From Bacteroidaceae bacterium (GTDB lineage: Bacteria > Bacteroidota > Bacteroidia > Bacteroidales > Bacteroidaceae), in NCBI GenBank assembly GCA_017469525.1, contig JAFUGG010000039.1, forward strand, positions 1 to 43,358: a DNA stretch of 43,358 nucleotides, read 5' to 3'. Position 1 is the first letter of the stretch; the number at the start of each line of letters is the position of its first letter. Positions 21,319 through 30,622 of this stretch are shown here, piece by piece. A program made the translations under genes and the position numbers. The notes below the pieces were generated by a model, which made no database searches, had not been told where the DNA came from, and saw nothing but the letters and a program-made list of their open reading frames with translations.

Positions 21319-24000
21319 ATGTTGACAGCAAATGAGATACGCGACTCGTTCCTCCGCTACTTCGAGTCGAAGGGACACAAGATTGTTCCGTCAGCACCTA
21401 TGGTAGTGAAAGACGACCCGACACTGATGTTCACCAATGCCGGAATGAACCAGTGGAAGGACATCATCCTCGGCACGCGCGACCCCGAACCCCGCCGGCG
21501 TGCCGACTCGCAGAAGTGCCTCCGTGTCAGCGGAAAGCACAACGACCTGGAGGAAGTGGGGCATGACACCTACCACCACACCATGTTCGAGATGCTCGGC
21601 AACTGGTCGTTTGGCGACTACTTCAAGGAAGGCGCCATCGACATGGCGTGGGAATACCTCGTCGATGTCCTGAAACTCGACCCCAAGGACCTCTATGTCA
21701 CTGTGTTCGAAGGCTCACCCGAAGAAAACCTCAGCCGCGACGACGAGGCCGCAGGATACTGGCTCAAGCACGTTCCCGCCGACCATATCATCAACGGCAA
21801 CAAGCATGACAACTTCTGGGAAATGGGCGACACGGGTCCATGCGGACCTTGCTCCGAGATACACCTCGACAGTCGTTCGGCCGAGGAGAAGGCTAAAGTG
21901 CCTGGCCGCGAACTCGTCAACAAGGACGACCCACAGGTCATCGAGATTTGGAACATCGTCTTCATGCAGTACGAGCGCAAGGCCGACGGCCACCTCGAAC
22001 CGCTCGGCATGAACGTCATCGACACCGGCATGGGCTTCGAACGACTCGTTCGCGCCATACAAGGCAAGCAGTCGAACTACGACACCGACGTCTTCCAGCC
22101 CATCATCAAAGCCATCGGCGACCTCAGCGGCTACCGTTATGGCGAGAAGGAGGACATCGATGTGGCCATGAGAGTAGTGGCCGACCACCTCCGCACCATT
22201 GCCTTCAGCATTGCAGACGGTCAGCTTCCGGGCAACGCAAAAGCAGGCTACGTCATCCGCCGCATCCTGCGTCGTGCCGTACGTTACGCCTATACCTTCC
22301 TCGGCCAGAAGCAAGCCTTCCTCTATCGCCTGTTGCCCGTCCTGATTCAGGAGATGGGAGCAACCTATCCGGAACTTGAAGGTCAGAAGGAACTCATTAC
22401 GAAAGTGATGAAGGAAGAGGAGGAAAGCTTCCTCCGCACACTTGAAACAGGCATCAAACTGCTGGATGGTGTGATGAAGGAGGCAAAGGCTGCGGGCAAG
22501 ACAGAGATTGCCGGCGAGAAGGCCTTCACGCTCTTCGACACCTACGGATTCCCCTTGGACCTCACCGAACTTATCTGTCGCGAGAATGGTCTAACGGTCG
22601 ATGAGGTTGGCTTCAACGTTGAGATGCAGAAGCAGAAAGAGCGTGCTCGCAATGCCGCCCAGGTTGAGGCTGGCGATTGGCAAACTCCAGACCCCTCTAA
22701 ATCTCCCCTTAAAGGGGAGACTTGCGGTAATGATTCCTCCCCCTTTAAGGGGGAGACAGAGGGGGTCTGCTCCTTCGTCGGTTACGACTACACGGAATAC
22801 ACTTGCCACATCGTGAAGTATCGCGAGGTGAAGCAGAAGAAGGGCGTCGTCTATGAAGCTATCTTCGACCAGACACCCTTCTACGGAGAGATGGGCGGCG
22901 AGGTCGGCGACACAGGCGTCATCTGTAATGAGCAGGAGACCATCAAGGTGCTCGACACAAAGAAGGAGAATGGCGTGACCGTCCATCTGCTGGAGCGCAT
23001 CCCGCAGAACCCTGCGGCCGAGTTCATGGCTTGCGTCGATGTGGAACGTCGTCGTGCCATCGAGGCCAACCACACCTGTACGCATCTGCTCGACCAAGCC
23101 CTCAAGGAGGTTCTTGGCGACCATGTAGAGCAGAAGGGCTCGCTCGTCACGCCCGACTACCTGCGCTTCGACTTCTCTCACTTCGAGAAGGTGACGCCCG
23201 AACAGATACGTGAGGTGGAGCATTTGGTAAATGAAAGAATCCGTCAGAACTTGCCTCTGCAGGAGTATCGCGACACACCCATCGAGGAAGCAAAGAAGCT
23301 CGGTGCCATCGCCCTCTTTGGTGAGAAGTACGGCGACAAGGTGCGCGTCATCCAGTTCGGCACGAGTGTCGAGTTCTGCGGCGGTTGCCATGCCAGCAGC
23401 ACAGGTTGCATAGGTATGGTTCGCATCCTATCAGAGAGCAGTGTGGCAGCAGGCGTGCGTCGCATCGAGGCCATCACGGGAAAGGCCGTCGAGGAAGCTA
23501 TCGACAAGCAACAAGACCTAATCAACAGCCTCCGCAGCCTCTTCAATAATGCCCCCGACCTGATGGGTACCATCCAGAAGGCCATCAGCGACAACGCCGA
23601 ACTGCGCAAGCAAGTGGAAGACACCATGCGCGAGAAGGCGGCCGACTTGAAGAAGGAAATGATTGCCAAGCAGAAGAAGATAAACGGCATCAAGGTGCTG
23701 AGCGCCATCACGCCGCTTGGGGCTGAGTTCGTCAAGGACATCGCCTTCCAGCTCCGTGCAGAGGTGGAGAACAGCCTCGTCGTGATAGGCTCAGTGACGG
23801 GCGACAAGCCTTTGCTCACCGCAGCAGCATCCGACAGCGTAGTCGCAGCAGGTGTCAACGTCGGCAAGAACATCCGCGAGGCCGCCCAACTGATGCAAGG
23901 CGGCGGAGGCGGTCAGCCTCACTTCGCCACAGCCGGCGGTAAGAACCCCGACGGCCTCCATGCCGCCGTCCAGAAGCTCATCGAACTGCTCACGGCATAA
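21319..24000 (+). CDS. alaS: Alanyl-tRNA synthetase with in-frame palindromic element
   Basis: Charges tRNA-Ala and edits mischarged Ser and Gly. The catalytic domain begins [20 protein letters not shown], with [19 protein letters not shown] and [13 protein letters not shown]. The editing domain zinc residues are HTCTH and CGGCH (in [12 protein letters not shown]). The C-terminal glycine-rich [19 protein letters not shown] is present. Residues 458-483 ([10 protein letters not shown] ... KGETEGV) are read from a 78 bp family A element between the tRNA-recognition region and the editing domain. The length of 893 is about that much longer than expected. As the gene is normally essential, this copy shows the element is tolerated. 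Confidence 0.97.
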   Translation: MLTANEIRDSFLRYFESKGHKIVPSAPMVVKDDPTLMFTNAGMNQWKDIILGTRDPEPRRRADSQKCLRVSGKHNDLEEVGHDTYHHTMFEMLGNWSFGDYFKEGAIDMAWEYLVDVLKLDPKDLYVTVFEGSPEENLSRDDEAAGYWLKHVPADHIINGNKHDNFWEMGDTGPCGPCSEIHLDSRSAEEKAKVPGRELVNKDDPQVIEIWNIVFMQYERKADGHLEPLGMNVIDTGMGFERLVRAIQGKQSNYDTDVFQPIIKAIGDLSGYRYGEKEDIDVAMRVVADHLRTIAFSIADGQLPGNAKAGYVIRRILRRAVRYAYTFLGQKQAFLYRLLPVLIQEMGATYPELEGQKELITKVMKEEEESFLRTLETGIKLLDGVMKEAKAAGKTEIAGEKAFTLFDTYGFPLDLTELICRENGLTVDEVGFNVEMQKQKERARNAAQVEAGDWQTPDPSKSPLKGETCGNDSSPFKGETEGVCSFVGYDYTEYTCHIVKYREVKQKKGVVYEAIFDQTPFYGEMGGEVGDTGVICNEQETIKVLDTKKENGVTVHLLERIPQNPAAEFMACVDVERRRAIEANHTCTHLLDQALKEVLGDHVEQKGSLVTPDYLRFDFSHFEKVTPEQIREVEHLVNERIRQNLPLQEYRDTPIEEAKKLGAIALFGEKYGDKVRVIQFGTSVEFCGGCHASSTGCIGMVRILSESSVAAGVRRIEAITGKAVEEAIDKQQDLINSLRSLFNNAPDLMGTIQKAISDNAELRKQVEDTMREKAADLKKEMIAKQKKINGIKVLSAITPLGAEFVKDIAFQLRAEVENSLVVIGSVTGDKPLLTAAASDSVVAAGVNVGKNIREAAQLMQGGGGGQPHFATAGGKNPDGLHAAVQKLIELLTA
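22690..22767. mobile_element. Family A palindromic element, copy A4 (inside alaS)
   Basis: 78 bp, 26 codons, starting on a codon boundary. Starts GACCCCTCTAAATCTCCCC and ends GGGGGAGACAGAGGGGGTC, with inner palindromes CTCCCCTTAAAGGGGAG and CTCCCCCTTTAAGGGGGAG. The first 34 bases equal those of copy A1. Confidence 0.9.
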
Positions 24001-24026
24001 CATATATCCGTCTTATATAATATATA

Positions 24027-25214
24027 ATGTATAAGAAGCACATCTTTCCGAGAGGATGCCTGTGGCTACTCGTCTTGACGCTCATCATGACGAAGGTGCA
24101 GGCGGGCAGACACTATGATGTGGCGGCGTACGTGTACCCTGCGTATGTTAGTGACGATGCTCGGCTACGACCTTTCTGGCCGATGGGCATGGGAGAATGG
24201 GAGACTGTGATGACGATGCAGCAACGCAATCCCGGCCACTACTGGAAGCGTTACCCCTTGTGGGGCTACGTGAACGAGGCAGATCCAGCTGTGATGGAGA
24301 TGGAAATCAATCAGGCAGCCGACCACGGGGTGAACGTCTTCATCTTCGACTGGTATTGGTTCGATGGCCGTCCGTTCATGGAGACGACGCTCACAAACGG
24401 CTTCCTGCAGGCCCGTAACCGTGACCGCATGCAGTTCTACCTGATGTGGGCGAACCACGATGTGCTCAACTACTGGGACACCCGCATTGCCCATCTTGGC
24501 GAGGAGAACGTCATCTGGCGTGGCGGCATCGACCGGAAGGAGTTCGAGAAGATATGTCTGCGCAACATAGAGCTGTTCTTCCGACAGCCCAACTACTACA
24601 AGATAGAAGGCAAGCCCGTCTTTATGATCTACGATGTGAAGAACTTCATCGACGGGTTGGGAGGCATAGATGAAGCGGCAGATGCTGTAAAGTGGTTCCG
24701 CAAGGAGGTCAGGAAGGCCGGTTTTCCTGACCTTGAGCTTCAGCTGACCATGTGGTCGCCCAATCTGAACTACAGCGGTTTCGATGCAGGGAAGAGCGAC
24801 AAGCCCGAGGATGCCTTTGTACGGAAGATAGGTTTCAACAGCGCGAGCCACTACCAGTTCTGCCATTTCCTGAACGTCAACGATGAGTATCCGCACATCG
24901 TGGAGCAGGCTGCTGCGGAGTGGGAACGCTTGGAGCACGACTTTTCCATTCCCTACTATCCGCATGTCAGTCTTGGTTGGGACAATAGTCCCCGTACTCG
25001 CCAGAGTGCCGTTGTACGGAACAACACGCCCGAGAACGTGGAGCAGGCTCTGCGAAAGGCAAAGGCTTACGTCGATGCCCGTCCGAAGCTACATCCGCTT
25101 ATCACCATCAACTCCTGGAACGAATGGACTGAGACCAGCTATCTCCAGCCGGACAATGTCTATGGCTACGGTTATCTTGATGCCGTGAAGCGTGTTTTCG
25201 TGGAGGAAAAGTAG
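24027..25214 (+). CDS. Secreted GH99/WbsX-like glycan protein
   Basis: A 395-residue exported protein of the glycosyltransferase-WbsX/GH99-like family. Signal peptide: GCLWLLVLTLIMTKVQA. Signature blocks are VAAYVYPAYVSDDARLRPFW, YWKRYPLWGYVNEADP, GVNVFIFDWYWFDGRPFMET, YLMWANHDVLNYWD and the C-terminal ITINSWNEWTETSYLQPDNV, which contains the conserved Asn-Glu and Glu residues. GH99 enzymes act on alpha-mannosides, but the substrate here is not known. It lies 26 bases after alaS in the same direction with no terminator between. Confidence 0.88.
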   Translation: MYKKHIFPRGCLWLLVLTLIMTKVQAGRHYDVAAYVYPAYVSDDARLRPFWPMGMGEWETVMTMQQRNPGHYWKRYPLWGYVNEADPAVMEMEINQAADHGVNVFIFDWYWFDGRPFMETTLTNGFLQARNRDRMQFYLMWANHDVLNYWDTRIAHLGEENVIWRGGIDRKEFEKICLRNIELFFRQPNYYKIEGKPVFMIYDVKNFIDGLGGIDEAADAVKWFRKEVRKAGFPDLELQLTMWSPNLNYSGFDAGKSDKPEDAFVRKIGFNSASHYQFCHFLNVNDEYPHIVEQAAAEWERLEHDFSIPYYPHVSLGWDNSPRTRQSAVVRNNTPENVEQALRKAKAYVDARPKLHPLITINSWNEWTETSYLQPDNVYGYGYLDAVKRVFVEEK

Positions 25215-25215
25215 T

Positions 25216-25248
25216 CGAAAAAAGCCGTCGTGCAGGTGCAGACGGCTT
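25216..25248 (-). terminator. Terminator between convergent genes
   Basis: AAGCCGTC (25222-25229) pairs with GACGGCTT (25241-25248). On the minus strand the stem is followed by TTTTTTCGAC, so it best serves the TPR-CHAT gene ending at 25274. Confidence 0.75.
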
Positions 25249-25273
25249 GTGGAGTATCGTGCCCTCTGCGGGC

Positions 25274-28200
25274 TCAGATGTCGTCGAGCATGATGAAGGG
25301 AGCCCAGTAGTGCGGTTCGGGATAGGCGGAGCGGACGGTTTGCTGCGCCTTTAGGAAAGCCTCGTGGCGCGACTGTCCGCTGAGCAGAGCCTCATAGAAA
25401 GAGGTCATCATGAGCTGTGTGGCAGCATCGTTGACGTTCCAAAGACTCATGACAAGTGTATGGGCACCAGCCTTCTTGAAGCCACGTTGCACCCCGAAGA
25501 CACCATCCTCGTGCAGCATGCCCGTTCCCGTCTGGCAGGCGGAGAGTACTGTGAGCCGTAGGCTTTGCAGATTGAGTTGGGCAATCTCTTGTGCCGTGAG
25601 GATGCCGTCCTCTATGTCGGCAGGGAAGTCGGCAGGGTGTTGCAGTTTGTTGTTGCAACCGGCAAAGAGGAGTCCCGAATAGCAGAGCGGGTCGGTGGGC
25701 ATTGCACCTTCAGCAGCAGCGGGGTTGAGCCAGTCGAGCTGGGCATTGGGCTTGTCGGTGACGGGGTATGAGAAGCCGTGCGTAGCGATGTGGAGGAGCG
25801 AGACATTCCTGCCGCTGAGAGCCTTGAAAGACTCTTCAGTGCCGTTTTGGTCCTCAAAGACTTTGTAGTTCTTGCCAGCATTGTAGAAAAGGTATTCGAT
25901 GGCCTCGGCCTCTTTTTCTGCACCCTTCAGGTTGCTGACGGTGGCACCTCGCTCTGCCATGGCGAGGATGGCAATGGAGTCGGCCATCTGCTGTTCGGCA
26001 GCATAGATGGCAGTGAAGTCCTCATGGTCTTGCACTTCATCGTCGCCCATCTCATGATAGGCTCGCATCTGTGCCACGGTCATGTTCTCGTATTCCAGTC
26101 CGCCGTATATCACAGCCGTTCCCTCGTCGAATGGAGGAGCCGAGTCGGTGCGCTGTGCCAGCAGTTTTGTTGAGGAGAGTCGGTGAACGTTGAGTTTCTC
26201 GGAGATGCGCGTGCCGTTGGCCTCAATAGGCATGTACTCGATGCCCCACTGGTAGAAGATGCTTGTGGGGGCGAAGTAGATGCTCGTGACGCCGTCGAGT
26301 TCCGTCAAGAGTCTGCCCCAGACGAGTTGTCCGAGGGCATGGTCAGTGTAGATTTTGTTTTGCCAATCGGCTTTGCTCAGCAGCTCGCTTACAGAGAAAC
26401 CGGCAGGATACCCCAGTTCTTCCATGTCGCTTCGGAAGAAGAGTCGGCAGGCATGAGGCGCATCCCAGCCCGGGCGGAGGATGAGTGCCAGATAGAGCCG
26501 GTCGGGTTTCCCGCCATAGATAATGTCCGCTTCGAGGAACTCAATGGCTGCCTCGCCTGGGCGAAGAGAACGGCAAACGGAGTCGACCGTCAGCGAGAGG
26601 TTCTGTGTGAAATCGCCATACGCCTTGCATAGTCGCACGATGGCATACTCGAGTTGGCTGATTCGATGTTGCAGTCCAGGGATACGCTCCTTGCCGTCGC
26701 CTGCCTTTGCCTCGAGGCATTGTTGCAGTTCGGCGTGCTTGTCCTTCAGTTCGTCGTATTGCTTCAAGACATTCTTGTCGGCCGACTTCTGCAGAATTCT
26801 TCGGAAGTCAATCTCGCTGTTGAGCAGGATGCCTTTCGTGAAGAGCTGTGCATTGTAGATGTCTGTCAGGAGCAGCGGCGAAGCCTTGTCGGGCGAGGTG
26901 GCCAGCAGGGGTGCCGTCTGGTAGAGGTAGTTCTTGCGTTGCCAGAAGTGTTCGCGCTGCCTGGATGACTGGAAAGAGAAGTTGTTGCGCACCAGTTGTG
27001 TCTGCAACGTGATGGCCTGGTGATAGTAGTGAGCCACGCTGTCCATCAGTCCGAGACGGTGATGATAGATGGCCAGGTTGAACAAGAGCATCACGTTGTC
27101 GCCATGTTCAGGGCCGAGGATGCTCGTCTGGAGGTCGAGTGCCTCGTGCGTGAGTCTGATGGCAGCATCGAGGCTGTCGAGCGTACTTTGGAAGAGAGCT
27201 CGGTCGCACAAGATGCTGGCGTAGGCTGTAGAGGAAGCCATGTTGGCCTTGCTGAGGAGCGAAAGAGCCTGCCGGCATACCTCGTCGGCCTGGCTGTATT
27301 GCTTCTTCTTGTAGAACGAGACGGCTTGTTGATGGAGCGCATCGGCCTCTGTCTGCACGAAGCCTCGCCTATGGCTGAGCTGCAGGGTGAGCTTGATGAG
27401 GCTGTCAGCCCGCTCCTGTTGGTTGAGATGAGTGTAGTAGTTGCTCAGTGTGTAGAGCATAAGAGCCTGCTGAAGAGAGTCGCCGCGAGCCTCATATCTG
27501 CGCAAGGCCCTCTCGCCCCAGCTGGCTGCCTCGTGGAAGTTACCCATGTCGGCCTGCATCTGAGCCTGTGTAGCAAGGGTATTGGCAAAGCCAAGGGTCG
27601 TGGTGTCGTTCACGCCAGAGAAGAGTTGCTCTTGCTGCTGCTGCGAGTATTCCTGTGCCAAGTCCGTGCGTCCCAGCCTAGCATTTGTCGCGATGAGTTG
27701 TTGGAAGCAGCTCTGATAGACCTTGCCTCCTTCGCCTTCAACATTCAGGAGCAATGGCCTGGCCTTCTCGTAGAGAGAAAGCGCATCTTGGTAGTGTTGG
27801 AGATGGAAATGGCAGTCGGCAGTGTTCTTGAGGAGTATGGCATAGTTGTGCCCGGCGGTGTTCCCCGTCTCCTCATAGATGGTGAATGCTTCGTCGGCAT
27901 AGGCAAGAGCCTGTGCATATTGCTTCGTGTTAGCCTCAGCTACGGATGCAGAGAGCAGGAAGTCGGCATAGCGGATGGGTTGCTTCTCGAAGACTTTTTT
28001 TGCCGTCTTCTTCAGTTGGTTGCCCAGTTTGCTTGCCTTGTCGTATTTCCCCTGCTCATTGTATGAGGTTATCATCCATGCTGCCACGGAGAGGTATTCA
28101 GCCGTGCCTTTCTCGACGTTTGGGAAAGCTTGCTCGTAGCACATCGCCTCCTGTTCCGCATCACCGGGTGCTCCGCGGAACTTGTAGTATTGTGCTGCCT

Positions 28201-28669
28201 GGCAGAGGGCAGTGGCATATTTATTGTCCTTGCGTGCTTTCTTGTAGGCGTCTGCGGCGGCCTTGAGGTCGGCAATGGCCTGGTCGGTGTTCTGCTGCCG
28301 GAAGTGGTAGGAGCCTCTGTCGAAGTATGCGTCGCCAGTCCTGTCGTCGTTTCGTGCGGTGCGTGCATCGAGTCGAGTGGCAATGACCTCGTCCATGATT
28401 TGCTGTGCCAGCGGATAGTCACCTTTGGCTGCGGCTGTGTGGGCCTTGACATGCTTAGCCTCGGCATAATACGCCCCGATGCGCAGGTCGTCGCTTGTGC
28501 AAAGAGCCAGATAGCTGTCTGCCAAGGCATCGGCCTTGTCGTGCTGTCCCTTGTTGACAGCATCATAGAGGTTGTCTGCCAGCTTCTTCATCTCCCCTGT
28601 CAGTTCTTGTGCTGTGAGGACGGAGCAAGAGATGAGGAGCAGGAGCAGGCATGAGGCGAGGCGCTTCAT
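25274..28669 (-). CDS. Exported TPR-CHAT caspase-like protease
   Basis: A 1131-residue protein with an N-terminal export signal (MKRLASCLLLLLISC, then SVLTAQ). LISC also fits a lipobox, so it may be a lipoprotein. Residues about 20-590 are tetratricopeptide-like helical repeats (for example YAQALAYADEAFTIYEETGN and YQDALSLYEKARPLL). The C-terminal CHAT domain has catalytic His in LLHIATHGFSYP and Cys in LTVLSACQTGTGMLHEDG, then GFKKAGAHTLVMSLWNVND, so it is a clan CD peptidase with both catalytic residues intact. Start 28669 overlaps the FecR-like gene by 4 bases (ATGA). In other bacteria CHAT proteases are often activated by a partner that binds the TPR part. Confidence 0.9.
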   Translation of the reverse strand: MKRLASCLLLLLISCSVLTAQELTGEMKKLADNLYDAVNKGQHDKADALADSYLALCTSDDLRIGAYYAEAKHVKAHTAAAKGDYPLAQQIMDEVIATRLDARTARNDDRTGDAYFDRGSYHFRQQNTDQAIADLKAAADAYKKARKDNKYATALCQAAQYYKFRGAPGDAEQEAMCYEQAFPNVEKGTAEYLSVAAWMITSYNEQGKYDKASKLGNQLKKTAKKVFEKQPIRYADFLLSASVAEANTKQYAQALAYADEAFTIYEETGNTAGHNYAILLKNTADCHFHLQHYQDALSLYEKARPLLLNVEGEGGKVYQSCFQQLIATNARLGRTDLAQEYSQQQQEQLFSGVNDTTTLGFANTLATQAQMQADMGNFHEAASWGERALRRYEARGDSLQQALMLYTLSNYYTHLNQQERADSLIKLTLQLSHRRGFVQTEADALHQQAVSFYKKKQYSQADEVCRQALSLLSKANMASSTAYASILCDRALFQSTLDSLDAAIRLTHEALDLQTSILGPEHGDNVMLLFNLAIYHHRLGLMDSVAHYYHQAITLQTQLVRNNFSFQSSRQREHFWQRKNYLYQTAPLLATSPDKASPLLLTDIYNAQLFTKGILLNSEIDFRRILQKSADKNVLKQYDELKDKHAELQQCLEAKAGDGKERIPGLQHRISQLEYAIVRLCKAYGDFTQNLSLTVDSVCRSLRPGEAAIEFLEADIIYGGKPDRLYLALILRPGWDAPHACRLFFRSDMEELGYPAGFSVSELLSKADWQNKIYTDHALGQLVWGRLLTELDGVTSIYFAPTSIFYQWGIEYMPIEANGTRISEKLNVHRLSSTKLLAQRTDSAPPFDEGTAVIYGGLEYENMTVAQMRAYHEMGDDEVQDHEDFTAIYAAEQQMADSIAILAMAERGATVSNLKGAEKEAEAIEYLFYNAGKNYKVFEDQNGTEESFKALSGRNVSLLHIATHGFSYPVTDKPNAQLDWLNPAAAEGAMPTDPLCYSGLLFAGCNNKLQHPADFPADIEDGILTAQEIAQLNLQSLRLTVLSACQTGTGMLHEDGVFGVQRGFKKAGAHTLVMSLWNVNDAATQLMMTSFYEALLSGQSRHEAFLKAQQTVRSAYPEPHYWAPFIMLDDI

Positions 28670-29118
28670 TTCTGTTCTTTTGTTGCCGAGAGAGAATCGG
28701 CTGGTGCGGTACAAGAGGTAGAGTCGGAGTGTATCTCGCGGTCTATTGTGGCGTATGCGCCGGGCAGTTCATCGCCTGCGGTGATGAGTTTGATGATGCC
28801 TTCGAAGGCTACCTTGGGCACTGACTTCTTGCGGCTGCCGTTGAGGAACTCGGCGAGGGTGCGTGTGCCTGCCTGCAGGATGGTGTACTGGCGGAGCTTG
28901 CCTTCGTCGTAGACGACGAGTCGTCCCTTCTCGGGAATGGTGAGCATTGCGCCAAGTGGCAGGACGTCGCCTGGGGTGACGGCCAGCTTCTTGTTGCCCT
29001 GATACAGGATGACGGACTTGCTTACTTCGCCTACGAGGTAGGTTTGCGTTGCTGTCTGTGCGAATGTGCCTGCCGCGATGCTGAGCATCAGGGAAAGTAG
29101 AACGGTGTGGAGTTTCAT
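28666..29118 (-). CDS. Small exported FecR-like protein
   Basis: A 150-residue exported protein with signal peptide MKLHTVLLSLMLSIAAGTFA. The mature N-terminal half (YLVGEVSKSVILYQGNKKLA, then VTPGDVLPLGAMLTIPEKGR and LVVYDEGK) resembles the FecR-type beta domain, in which a GxV strand is followed by a G-D-x-L turn and a low-complexity loop. The C-terminal third is unrelated and polar. Both ends overlap neighbouring genes by four bases (ATGA with CHASE2 upstream, ATGA with CHAT downstream), so the three proteins are translationally coupled. The FecR resemblance is weak and from pattern reading only. Confidence 0.6.
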   Translation of the reverse strand: MKLHTVLLSLMLSIAAGTFAQTATQTYLVGEVSKSVILYQGNKKLAVTPGDVLPLGAMLTIPEKGRLVVYDEGKLRQYTILQAGTRTLAEFLNGSRKKSVPKVAFEGIIKLITAGDELPGAYATIDREIHSDSTSCTAPADSLSATKEQK

Positions 29119-30341
29119 GTGTTTGAGTTTGTTTTGCCTTTATACCTTATTATATTATGCGAGTGTTTGATTGCTATGTGGACAAATTCATTGGCGATGA
29201 TGGACAAGGCCATCACCGAGAGGGTGGGGGTGAGGTCGAAGTTGATGCGCCACTTGTCGAACAGGACGTAACCTACAATCATGTATGCAACCATAATGAG
29301 GAATACGACCATGGAGACGAAGAAGGTGGTGCTGAAGACGTCGATTGCTATGCCTTTGGGAGAGCCAATGGCTTTGGTCGGCTGCACATTTGCCAGTTCC
29401 TCCTTTTTCCTTCCCATGAAGCTTCGGTATGCCATGATGCAGCAGACGGCGAAGTGTGCGATGAGCAGGGTAATCAGCCAATACAACCATCCGGTGCAGT
29501 TGGTCTGCTGCTTCTTCTCGAGCATGGTCTTCAGGGCATAGCATAGCACCTCTATTCCGTGCTTCTGCCCGATGGGTGTGTAGAGCATGTCGATGCTCTC
29601 GTAGGCACCTCCGAACATGACAATCTTTCCTGTGATGTACCGTGCGTTTTGCTGTATGGAGTCGAAGGGAATGACACGGAAGACGGTGGGCTCGTAGTCG
29701 ATGGGTTCGCTCTTATGGTTCTGGTAGTCGAACGGTTCGTCTTGCAGCACTTCCATCATCCGTGCGATGACGGAGGGGTATGCTTTGCCTTGCATCTCGA
29801 GACAGAGCGGTATGTTGCGCGTCATGCTGCGGTCCACGTTGACGAAACCCTCGTTCAGTCCGAGCTCCTGGGCGAAGAAGGAGTGCACTTGGCGCGTGAA
29901 CTCCTTGCGCTCGCGGTCCGGGTCCATCATCTTGAAGGAGAAGACGGCGTTGGAGAGTGTGGCAGCCACGCCCACGAGATGTAGGTCTCCGGCTTGCTCT
30001 TTCGGGTATTCGAAGACCACATCGATGTCGATGGCGGCTGGCTCCAGCGCATCCACCTCTTCGAGGGCGAGTGCTATGGAGTCGCGATTATGCAGCTTCG
30101 TGATGTCTACGATGACGATGGCGTTGCTGGTGTCTGCCGGAGCAGTCAGCATCATGTCGTAGAAGATGTCGGTCGTGGAGAATCCTTGGAAAGCCCGGGC
30201 CACCGGGTTGAGGGCATCGGTGTTGAAGGCGACGACCTGAATGAGGTGGATGAACAGGAAGGAGACAGCCGTGGTGGCTATGTTCCTGGGCCGGATGAGG
30301 GCTCTCAGAACTCTGCTGAGGAAGGTCTTGACTCGTTGCAT
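29115..30341 (-). CDS. CHASE2 domain membrane sensor without output domain
   Basis: A 408-residue membrane protein. I chose MQRVKTFLSRVLRALIRPRN at 30341; the frame continues to 30419 through codons next to the 23-bp array. One membrane segment near the N-terminus (IATTAVSFLFIHLIQVVAF) is followed by an extracytoplasmic CHASE2 domain, including STTDIFYDMMLTAPADTSNA, IVIVDITKLHNRDSIA, ALEPAAIDIDVVFEYPKE and GKIVMFGGAYESIDMLYTPIG. Three C-terminal membrane segments follow (WLYWLITLLIAHFAVCCIM, FFVSMVVFLIMVAYMIVGYV, LTPTLSVMALSIIANEFVHI). CHASE2 usually senses signals for a kinase or cyclase; here no such domain exists, and the coupled genes encode a FecR-like protein and a CHAT protease. Confidence 0.82.
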   Translation of the reverse strand: MQRVKTFLSRVLRALIRPRNIATTAVSFLFIHLIQVVAFNTDALNPVARAFQGFSTTDIFYDMMLTAPADTSNAIVIVDITKLHNRDSIALALEEVDALEPAAIDIDVVFEYPKEQAGDLHLVGVAATLSNAVFSFKMMDPDRERKEFTRQVHSFFAQELGLNEGFVNVDRSMTRNIPLCLEMQGKAYPSVIARMMEVLQDEPFDYQNHKSEPIDYEPTVFRVIPFDSIQQNARYITGKIVMFGGAYESIDMLYTPIGQKHGIEVLCYALKTMLEKKQQTNCTGWLYWLITLLIAHFAVCCIMAYRSFMGRKKEELANVQPTKAIGSPKGIAIDVFSTTFFVSMVVFLIMVAYMIVGYVLFDKWRINFDLTPTLSVMALSIIANEFVHIAIKHSHNIIRYKGKTNSNT

Positions 30342-30412
30342 GGTGCGTCGGAAGTGAGGTTTTCCTTGCGATGAAGCGCGGTGTTGAAGTGATGTGTCTG
30401 TATGCCTGGCCT

Positions 30413-30527
30413 GATGCATTAGTAATACTTTGGCCGATGCATTAGTAATACTTTGGCCGATGCATTAGTAATACTTTGGCCGATGCATTAGTAATACTTT
30501 GGCCGATGTATTAGTAATACTTTGCCA
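30413..30527. repeat. Five 23-bp tandem units
   Basis: Five exactly spaced units (GATGCATTAGTAATACTTTG plus GCC; the last has GTATTAG) between the OmpA-family and CHASE2 genes. There are no spacers, so it is not a CRISPR array. A related pair lies at 20603-20646. Confidence 0.95.
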
Positions 30528-30622
30528 GAGGAATATGGAGCCAGTGCGAAGGCTTATGTGAGGGGTGGCCCGCTCCTTGTGTTGGGATGGGCCATCCCTT
30601 GTCGTGCCATGTGGGCTGGCGT

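Noticed and set aside
30413..30527. CRISPR array
   Set aside because: The 23-bp units are directly adjacent with no unique spacers, and no cas genes occur in the window.
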